Shown here one piece after another: positions 58,329 to 64,000 of a DNA stretch of 64,000 bases; the stretch's first letter is position 1; each line of letters starts with the position of its first letter. The DNA is taken from assembly GCF_001553605.1 (NCBI RefSeq), contig NZ_CP014229.1, positions 227,001-291,000 of the forward strand, written 5' to 3'. The translations under genes and the position numbers were made by a program. The notes below the pieces were generated by a model. The model made no database searches. It saw only the letters and a program-made list of their open reading frames with translations, and was not told the DNA's origin. The stretch comes from Desulfovibrio fairfieldensis (GTDB taxonomy: Bacteria > Desulfobacterota > Desulfovibrionia > Desulfovibrionales > Desulfovibrionaceae).

Positions 58329-59492
58329 CTACATGGCGTGGCCGGTTTCCAGCAGGGCGATCTGTTCGTCCATGGCCTTTTTCAGCGGCGCGGGCAGGCC
58401 CATGATTTCCACATTGAGGAAACCGCGCACAATGGTGGAGGCCGCTTCATCCTCGTCCAGGCCGCGCGCCATGAGGTATTCGATTTCCTCCTGGGCGATC
58501 TTGCCTACGGCGGCCTCGTGCGACAATTCCACGCCGTCCTGATTGCTGTTCAGCTCCGGGATGGCATGGATGCGCCCGCCGCCCATGATCAGGCCCTTGC
58601 ATTCCAGATGCCCTTTTGCCGGGGCCGCCGCCGCGCCGATGTAGCCCCGGTTGATCACCGTGCCGCCCGTGGTCAGCACACGCGAGATGACCTCGCCGCG
58701 CGTGTCCGGGGCGTTGAGTTCAATGCGGTTGCCGCAGTCCACGTACGAGCCGGCCGGGGCCACGATGACCGAATTGAAGCGGGCCACCGCATTGTTTCCG
58801 GTCAGTTCCATGAGCGGGTACATCTGCAGATCGCCCACGGGCTTGAGCAGGATGTAATTGTTCTGAAACTCGCCTCCGGCTTCCACCCGCCCGGCGGAGC
58901 GGGGCCGCACCGTGGTGCTGTCGCCCCAGTTGTGGATCATGGTGAAGGTCAGCTTGCCGCCTTTTTCCACATAATATTCCGTAATGCCCAGGTGGGCGGC
59001 GTCGCGCGCCTCGTGGGCCGTGGCGCAGCCGCCCAGAATGTGCAGTTCCGCGCCTTCCTCCACCACCACGATGTTGTGGATGCTCTGGCCCGCGCCGTGT
59101 CCCTTGATGAACATGCAGGACTGCACGGGCTCGCTGATTTTGGCGCCCTTGCGCGCCCGCACGAAATAGCCGCCGTTCAGGTGCTCGCGGGCCATGCGGG
59201 TGAAGTCGTCCTTGTCCGGGTCGAGCATCTGCCAGTAATAGCGCGGCAGCCCGTCGAACTTCTTGAGGGCCGCGCGGATGTCCATGAGCTCCAGGCCGTC
59301 CCGGCGCGTCTCACAGTGCACGCCCGCGTGGTTGAGCTGCATGAACGCGCCGCTGACCTGGCGGTCGTTGACGTCGATGCCCGCCAGCACCAGACGTTCG
59401 CGGTCCTCGGCCGGCAGACGGGTCAGATCGTCGATGGGAGCGGCGTTTTCACCGCCGCTGAAGGAAAAGCGGGAGAGATCCACGGTACTCAT
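58329..59492 (-). CDS. sufB: SufB/SufD-family Fe-S scaffold subunit
   Basis: Encodes 387 aa. The beta-helix core of SufBD is recognised from ESILHILGGCATAHEARD-like stretch, NWGDSTTVRPRSAGR, VDCGNRIELNAPDTRGEVIS and SHEAAVGKIAQEEIEYLMAR, where Glu and His/Cys residues act in scaffold assembly. It overlaps sufC by four bases (ATGA). There is no sufD, sufS or sufU beside it, which fits the two-gene minimal SUF systems found in anaerobes. It is probably the scaffold of a SufBC2 complex. Confidence 0.93.
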   Translation of the reverse strand: MSTVDLSRFSFSGGENAAPIDDLTRLPAEDRERLVLAGIDVNDRQVSGAFMQLNHAGVHCETRRDGLELMDIRAALKKFDGLPRYYWQMLDPDKDDFTRMAREHLNGGYFVRARKGAKISEPVQSCMFIKGHGAGQSIHNIVVVEEGAELHILGGCATAHEARDAAHLGITEYYVEKGGKLTFTMIHNWGDSTTVRPRSAGRVEAGGEFQNNYILLKPVGDLQMYPLMELTGNNAVARFNSVIVAPAGSYVDCGNRIELNAPDTRGEVISRVLTTGGTVINRGYIGAAAAPAKGHLECKGLIMGGGRIHAIPELNSNQDGVELSHEAAVGKIAQEEIEYLMARGLDEDEAASTIVRGFLNVEIMGLPAPLKKAMDEQIALLETGHAM

Positions 59493-60283
59493 ACGAGGGG
59501 CGCCTCCGCGATTTTGCCGTACATGTCGCCTGCCAGACATCGCAGGCATTCCTGATAGCCGTGGTTGGCGATGTGGTCGAGAATTTCGCGCGGCCGGGCC
59601 TCGCAGCAGAGCTTGCCGTGGTACATGACCTGGCCCCGGTGCGCGTTGACGTATTCCAGAATGTGGCCGGTGTGGGTGATGATCAGCCCGCTGGTGGAAC
59701 GCCTGCGCTCCCGCTCGCGCAGGGTGGCGCTGCAGGCGTCGGGTATGCCGTCCAGCAGATGGCGCACGGTGTTGCCCACCAGGGCCATGTTTTCCAGGTC
59801 CACGCCGGATTCCGGCTCGTCGAAGAGCAGCAGGTCCGGCCGCTGGGCCATGAGCTGCAAAAGTTCCGAGCGCTTGATCTCGCCGCCGGAAAAGCCCGCG
59901 TTGACGTCGCGGTCCAGAAATTGGTCGAAGTGCACCTTGCGGGCCATGGCCGGGATGTCCATCTCGCGTCCCCGGCCGCAGAGCTCCACCAGCTTGCCCG
60001 TGGGCAGGCCGTGGATGGTGGGCGGGCGCTGGAAGGACATGCCGATGCCCAGGCGGGCCCGCTCGTACATGGGCGCGTGGGTAATGTCCTGTCCCTTGAA
60101 GATGATCCGGCCCTCGGTGACCTCGTAGCCGGAAACGCCCATCAGGGTCATCAGCAGGGTGGTCTTGCCCGAACCGTTGGGCCCGAAAAGAATAAAGGTT
60201 TCGCCGGGCTCGATGCTCAGGTCGATGCCCTTGAGCACGGGCGTGCCTTTGATCGAAACGTGCAGATTATGGATTTCAAGCAT
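59489..60283 (-). CDS. sufC: SufC ATPase
   Basis: Encodes 264 aa of the SufC ABC-type ATPase family: Walker A GPNGSGKTTL, FSGGEIKRSELLQLMAQRPD signature and Walker B LLLFDEPESGVDLEN, followed by an H-loop in IITHTGHILEYV. It drives conformational change of the SufB scaffold. The start MLEIHNLHVSIKGTP at 60283 was chosen over a longer frame that overlaps the preceding gene more; it already overlaps that gene by eight bases. Confidence 0.94.
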   Translation of the reverse strand: MLEIHNLHVSIKGTPVLKGIDLSIEPGETFILFGPNGSGKTTLLMTLMGVSGYEVTEGRIIFKGQDITHAPMYERARLGIGMSFQRPPTIHGLPTGKLVELCGRGREMDIPAMARKVHFDQFLDRDVNAGFSGGEIKRSELLQLMAQRPDLLLFDEPESGVDLENMALVGNTVRHLLDGIPDACSATLRERERRRSTSGLIITHTGHILEYVNAHRGQVMYHGKLCCEARPREILDHIANHGYQECLRCLAGDMYGKIAEAPLV

Positions 60284-60602
60284 CGCTGTCCCCGTTTTCC
60301 CCAAGGTATTCCAGCACGTCGTAATGCACATGATCCAGAATATGGGTCAGTTGGGAGATGCACTCGTCGCCCACGGCCCTGCCCAGCAGATTGACGATGA
60401 AAGCCGCGCGCTTAGCGTTGACCAGGGCCTCGTAGCCCGGATCCGTGCTGTAGGGAATGGCCCGGACGGCCTCGCTGAAGGCCGCCAGTTCCTCTTCGGT
60501 GACGTTCTTGATGGGCTGGGGCTCATTGTCGAGAAAGACCACGCCTTCCCGCAGCTCCAGCATGACCGCTTTGCCGTGCATATTGGCGATGCACACTTCC
60601 AT
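60276..60602 (-). CDS. Small conserved protein upstream of sufC, unknown function
   Basis: Encodes 108 aa beginning MEVCIANMHGKAVMLELREG, with two Cys (C4, C81) and a helical C-terminus (LTHILDHVHYDVLEYLGENG). AAGGGG precedes the start. It overlaps sufC by eight bases, so it is the first gene of the suf operon. The start of the sequence recalls CooT-like small nickel-binding proteins, but the resemblance is short and I cannot assign it. A role in iron, sulfur or metal handling is inferred from position. Confidence 0.7.
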   Translation of the reverse strand: MEVCIANMHGKAVMLELREGVVFLDNEPQPIKNVTEEELAAFSEAVRAIPYSTDPGYEALVNAKRAAFIVNLLGRAVGDECISQLTHILDHVHYDVLEYLGENGDSDA

Positions 60603-61331
60603 ACGCTACCCCTTGTAATGGCAATCCATATATGATGGCAAACTTGGGCCGCCGTGTCCAGTCCGGCGCGCGACGGGCGGGGGCATTCTGTTCTCCTTCC
60701 GTAAACGGAGTGATTTTGTATTGAGATAGGTTACCTTCAAAGATAGTGGGCTTGTCATATGGACGGGGTATTCCGAGCCCTGCGGGCACAGTGGCTTTAC
60801 GCCTCCCGGCGTTTGGGCCGCCGCCTCCGGCGCGGGCGGGGGCTTGGGGGCTTACGCGGCCCCCCCCCAGGCCCCTGGATTTAGCCGTCGCGACGCAGGA
60901 AGCTACGGATAACGACAGCACTTAGTTACGCAAAACGCGATCTAGGGAAATCGCTGTCGCTATCCGTAGCGGTGCTGTCTTGATCCGTAACACGGCTTCG
61001 CCGTGAACGGCTCAAGCAAGCCGCTGGCGCGGCAACGGCTTGCGCGCAAGCCCTGCCCCCGCGTAATTGTCGCAACACGTTGACGCGGCGTACCACGGGT
61101 CTTGCCCGCTTGGCTTGCTGCGCCCCGAAATCGCCGCGTGTCAACGTCCAACGACTGAACATCCCCTTCTCAACGACCGTCAGCGGATGGCATTGCGCGG
61201 CGCGAACGAAGCAAAAGCCATAATGCCCGGAGGGCGGAATAAAACAACGGACGGAGAACAGAATGACCCTGCGCGGCGGGCCGCTTGCGGCTCGTGCGGG
61301 CTTTGGGCTAGCATGGCGCACGGAGGCTCTT
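60603..61331. other. Palindrome-rich intergenic block
   Basis: No gene is seen in about 730 bases. An inverted repeat ACGGAMGGAGAACAGAATG (60684-60702 and 61247-61265) brackets the middle. Inside, 60902-60919 pairs with 60953-60970 (18 bp, one mismatch), and 61077-61090 pairs with 61132-61147 (two-base insertion). A run of nine C lies near 60860. It contains the promoter of the suf unit and upstream of hldD, and looks like a repeat-built element or structured RNA. Confidence 0.55.
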
Positions 61332-62303
61332 ATGTACGTGATCACCGGCGGCGCGGGCTTTATCGGCAGCGCCCTGCTCTGGCAGTTGAACCGCATGGAT
61401 CTGGACGAAATCGTGGTGGTGGACAATCTGGCCAGCAGCGAGAAATGGCGCAATCTGGTCAAACGCCGCTATGTGGACTATCTGCACCGCGACCGCTTTT
61501 ACGAGCTGATGCGGCGAGACGCCTTGCCCTGGAAGATCACGGCCGTGGTCCATCTGGGGGCCTGTTCCTCCACCACCGAGCGCGACGCGGACTTTCTGAT
61601 GGAAAACAATTTCCACTACAGCCGCGATCTCTGCCGCTACGCCCTGGACAAGGGCGCGCGCTTCATCAACGCCAGCTCCGCGGCCACTTACGGCGACGGC
61701 AGTCTGGGGTTCAGCGACGATCCGGCCCTGATCCCCCGCCTCGCGCCTCTGAACATGTACGGCTACTCCAAGCAGCTCTTCGACCTCTGGCTGTTGCGGG
61801 AGAAATTGCACGGCGAGGTGGTCAGCCTGAAATTCTTCAATGTTTACGGCCCCAACGAATACCACAAGGGCTCCATGCAAAGCGTGGTGGTCAAGGCCCA
61901 CCGCCAGATCCGGGAGCACGGGCGGCTGGCCCTGTTTAAATCCGACGTGCCGGGCCTGGCCGACGGCGAGCAGAAGCGCGACTTCGTCTACGTCAAGGAC
62001 TGCACGGCCCTGCTGGCCTGGCTGCTGGAGCGCAAGGACGTCAGCGGCATCCATAATGTGGGCACGGGCGCGGCCCGCGGCTTCAACGACCTGGGCCGGG
62101 CGGTATTTGCCGCGCTGGGGCGGGAGTGCCGCATCGACTATGTGGATATGCCGGAAACACTGCGCGGCAAGTACCAGAATTACACCCGCGCTGAAATGGA
62201 CTGGCTGGCCCGCGTGGACTGTCCTCTGGGTTTCACTTCCCTGGAAGAGGGCGTGGCCGATTACGTCTGCAATTATCTTGAGAAAGATGATTCATACCTG
62301 TAA
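61332..62303 (+). CDS. hldD: ADP-L-glycero-D-manno-heptose 6-epimerase
   Basis: Encodes 323 aa. HldD epimerises ADP-heptose for lipopolysaccharide inner-core synthesis. MYVITGGAGFIGSALL is the NAD-binding loop, VHLGACSSTTERDADFL a HldD-specific segment, NASSAATYGDG the Ser, and LNMYGYSKQLFD the catalytic Tyr-x-x-x-Lys. FFNVYGPNEYHKGSMQS is another strong HldD signature. The start was placed at 61332 with GGAGG just upstream; a longer upstream frame lies in the intergenic block. Confidence 0.95.
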   Translation: MYVITGGAGFIGSALLWQLNRMDLDEIVVVDNLASSEKWRNLVKRRYVDYLHRDRFYELMRRDALPWKITAVVHLGACSSTTERDADFLMENNFHYSRDLCRYALDKGARFINASSAATYGDGSLGFSDDPALIPRLAPLNMYGYSKQLFDLWLLREKLHGEVVSLKFFNVYGPNEYHKGSMQSVVVKAHRQIREHGRLALFKSDVPGLADGEQKRDFVYVKDCTALLAWLLERKDVSGIHNVGTGAARGFNDLGRAVFAALGRECRIDYVDMPETLRGKYQNYTRAEMDWLARVDCPLGFTSLEEGVADYVCNYLEKDDSYL

Positions 62304-62440
62304 GCCAATCGGGGAAATCTGCCGATATAAGAAGAAGCTCTCCGAACATGCGGTCAGCTGGTCGCGTGCCGGAAAAACGCGCCCTATGCGCTGGACTGGG
62401 TCGCCCCTTGGTCCGGGTTTTTCAGAAGTGGAGGAGAAGC

Positions 62441-64000
62441 ATGCGTTTGCCTATTGCGGGGAAAATCATCACGCTCGTGGTTGTGGCCGTGGCCCTGTCC
62501 TGCACGGCCGTTCTTCTGACGACCATGCGCCTTCTGGAGCCTCCCCTGGATGCCAGCATCGACGCCACCACGCAACTGGCCAAGGCGACCACGGACGCCA
62601 CCTACAACGCCAGCAGCGAAAAATTTCTGCAAGAAGCCCGGCTCATCGCCGGGAATCCCGCCCTGGTTGAGGCCGTGGCGCGGCGTGATCATGCCGCTGC
62701 CGCCGCGCTCGGCAAAGAACTGATGGACATGGCCGGATCAGAATTCATCACCATCACCGATGAAAAAGGCATTGTGGTCGGTCGGGGCCATTCCCCGAAA
62801 TACGGCGATGACGTCAACAATCAGGAAACCGTGGCCGCGGGCCGCAAAGGCGAGTCCGTGGTGGGCATCGTGGCGGGCACTGTGGTGCCCTTCACCCTGC
62901 GCGCCGGTGCGCCCCTGGTCCACGAGGGCAAGGTAGTGGGCACCGTGGGTATCGGCATTTCCCTGGCCAGTGAAGCCTATGTGGACAGGCTGAAAAAGGA
63001 AACCGGCCTGGAAGCGACCATTTTCAAAGGCGACATCCGCGCCATGACCACGCTGATCCGGGACGGCAAGCGGCTGATCGGCACCAAACTGCAAAATACC
63101 GCCGTCTCCGAAGCCGTGCTGCAACGCGGCGAGACCGTCTCCGGCGAGCTGCAGTTGCTGGGCAGGCCGTATAGTGTCGTCTACTGGCCCATTCTGAACA
63201 TGGCGGGCAAGCCGGTGGGCATGTGGTTCACCGGGCAGCCGCTGGACACGGTCGTGCAGGCGCGGCGGGAAGCCCTGCGCAACGCTCTGCTGGCGGCCCT
63301 GGGCATCACCCTGGTCTTTGCGCTGGTGGCCTTTGTCATAGGCAGGATGCTGGCCTCGCCCGTCAAGCGCATCACCGCCTTTGCCGAAACCGTGGCCGGC
63401 GGCGATCTGGACGCGCCTCTCTCGGTGCGGGCGCGGGATGAAACCGGCAGGCTGGCCGGGTCTCTGCACACCATGGTGGGTACGCTCAAGGCCCGCATCG
63501 CCGAGGCCCGCGAACAGTCGGAGCTGGCCCAAAAAGAAACCGCCAGGGCCCAGGAAGCCGTGCAAATGGCGGAAGAGGCCCGCCATAAGGCCGAAAATGC
63601 CCGGCGCGAAGGCATGCTGGCAGCCGCCGGACAGCTGGAGGGCGTGGTGGGCGTGGTCGGCTCGGTGGCCGCCGGGCTCTCCGCCCAGATTGAACAATCC
63701 CAGCGCGGCGCGGCGGAACAGGCCTCCAGGGTCACGGAAACCGTCACGGCCATGGAGGAAATGAACACCACCGTGGCCGAAGTGGCCCAAAACGCGGGGG
63801 CCGCCTCGGAAGCCTCCGCGGCCACCCGGCAGAAGGCCGAGGCCGGGGCGGAAGTGGTTTCGCGGGCCGTGGACAGCATCCACCGGGTGGGTGAACAATC
63901 CCTGAAGCTCAAGGACGACATGCGCGCCCTTGCGGAACAGGCCCGGTCCATTGACCGGATCATGGGCGTGATTTCGGACATTGCGGACCAGACCAACCTT
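62441..64000 (+). CDS. Methyl-accepting chemotaxis protein (partial, runs off the window)
   Basis: At least 520 aa, from ATG at 62441 (GGAGGAGAAGC upstream) to the window edge. An N-terminal helix (about residues 8-30) and a periplasmic Cache-type sensor (about 35-275, with FITITDEKGIVVGRG and KVVGTVGIGISLASEA) are followed by a second helix (about 282-303), HAMP and the start of the signalling domain. Its HAMP-adjacent coiled coil ARREGMLAAAGQLEGVVG and TAMEEMNTTVAEVAQNA closely match the chemoreceptor at 36020, so the two are paralogues with different sensors. The conserved tip lies beyond the window. Confidence 0.9.
   Translation, partial: MRLPIAGKIITLVVVAVALSCTAVLLTTMRLLEPPLDASIDATTQLAKATTDATYNASSEKFLQEARLIAGNPALVEAVARRDHAAAAALGKELMDMAGSEFITITDEKGIVVGRGHSPKYGDDVNNQETVAAGRKGESVVGIVAGTVVPFTLRAGAPLVHEGKVVGTVGIGISLASEAYVDRLKKETGLEATIFKGDIRAMTTLIRDGKRLIGTKLQNTAVSEAVLQRGETVSGELQLLGRPYSVVYWPILNMAGKPVGMWFTGQPLDTVVQARREALRNALLAALGITLVFALVAFVIGRMLASPVKRITAFAETVAGGDLDAPLSVRARDETGRLAGSLHTMVGTLKARIAEAREQSELAQKETARAQEAVQMAEEARHKAENARREGMLAAAGQLEGVVGVVGSVAAGLSAQIEQSQRGAAEQASRVTETVTAMEEMNTTVAEVAQNAGAASEASAATRQKAEAGAEVVSRAVDSIHRVGEQSLKLKDDMRALAEQARSIDRIMGVISDIADQTNL

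Noticed and set aside
60861..61150. rRNA or tmRNA fragment in the palindrome-rich block
   Set aside because: No recognisable conserved RNA core; hairpins appear to be repeats.

Overview
The window looks like a chromosomal segment of a sulfate-reducing Desulfovibrio-type bacterium (Desulfovibrionaceae, close to D. desulfuricans). The evidence is a nine-haem cytochrome operon (nhcABCD), TRAP transporters paired with a glycyl radical enzyme (GRE), multihaem and iron-sulfur redox proteins, GC-rich coding DNA, and a mobile element beside a tRNA-CAT gene. Assignment rests on reading translated proteins and motifs; no database search was run.

Layout. 0-4.1 kb (minus): hypC and the nhcABCD periplasmic/transmembrane redox complex. 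4.2-15.6 kb: a catabolic locus with TRAP transporter dctPQM, an unassigned Rossmann dehydrogenase, an IclR regulator on the opposite strand, then cupin, SDR dehydrogenase, GRE activase and GRE, followed by a TauA/SsuA-like binding protein. The pairing of TRAP importer and GRE resembles isethionate and dihydroxypropanesulfonate lyase loci, but this GRE's substrate cannot be assigned from sequence. 15.7-20.6 kb (minus): housekeeping genes (B3/B4 domain protein, GNAT, miaA, coaD, rsmD, beta-CASP RNase). 20.8-24.8 kb (plus): LOG-family protein, tadA, membrane-fused spermidine-synthase-like protein and two small unknowns. 24.9-28.5 kb (minus): a membrane LuxR-type regulator and a sensor diguanylate cyclase. 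29.1-32.8 kb (plus): a second TRAP system (dctP, fused dctQM) with a GlcG/HbpS-like protein. 32.9-35.7 kb (minus): gamma-glutamyltransferase-family enzyme and an EamA permease.

36-58 kb is accessory DNA accumulated downstream of one tRNA-CAT gene (58163-58238). Three same-orientation copies of a tRNA-tail/terminator repeat lie at about 35.93, 38.33 and 58.08 kb. Between the first two is a single chemoreceptor gene. Between the last two is a 19.8 kb integrative element with a P4-type integrase, an AlpA-like regulator, RepA-type helicase, CHC2/TOPRIM primase, ERCC4 nuclease, a dozen GGAACAAGC-type iterons, a HigBA-like toxin-antitoxin pair, a divergent repressor control region, antirepressor remnants, and two large virion-ejection-like proteins. 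The larger (2204 aa) combines a PBECR-like nuclease region with an HESTH zincin motif, the hallmark of polyvalent proteins. No capsid, portal, tail or large terminase gene is visible, so the element looks like a phage satellite or a strongly reduced prophage.

58.2-64 kb: the tRNA, a minimal sufC-sufB iron-sulfur assembly pair, a palindrome-rich intergenic block, hldD, and a second chemoreceptor cut by the window end. The intergenic blocks hold several dispersed or palindromic repeats (14.34, 22.01, 24.06 and 60.68 kb).
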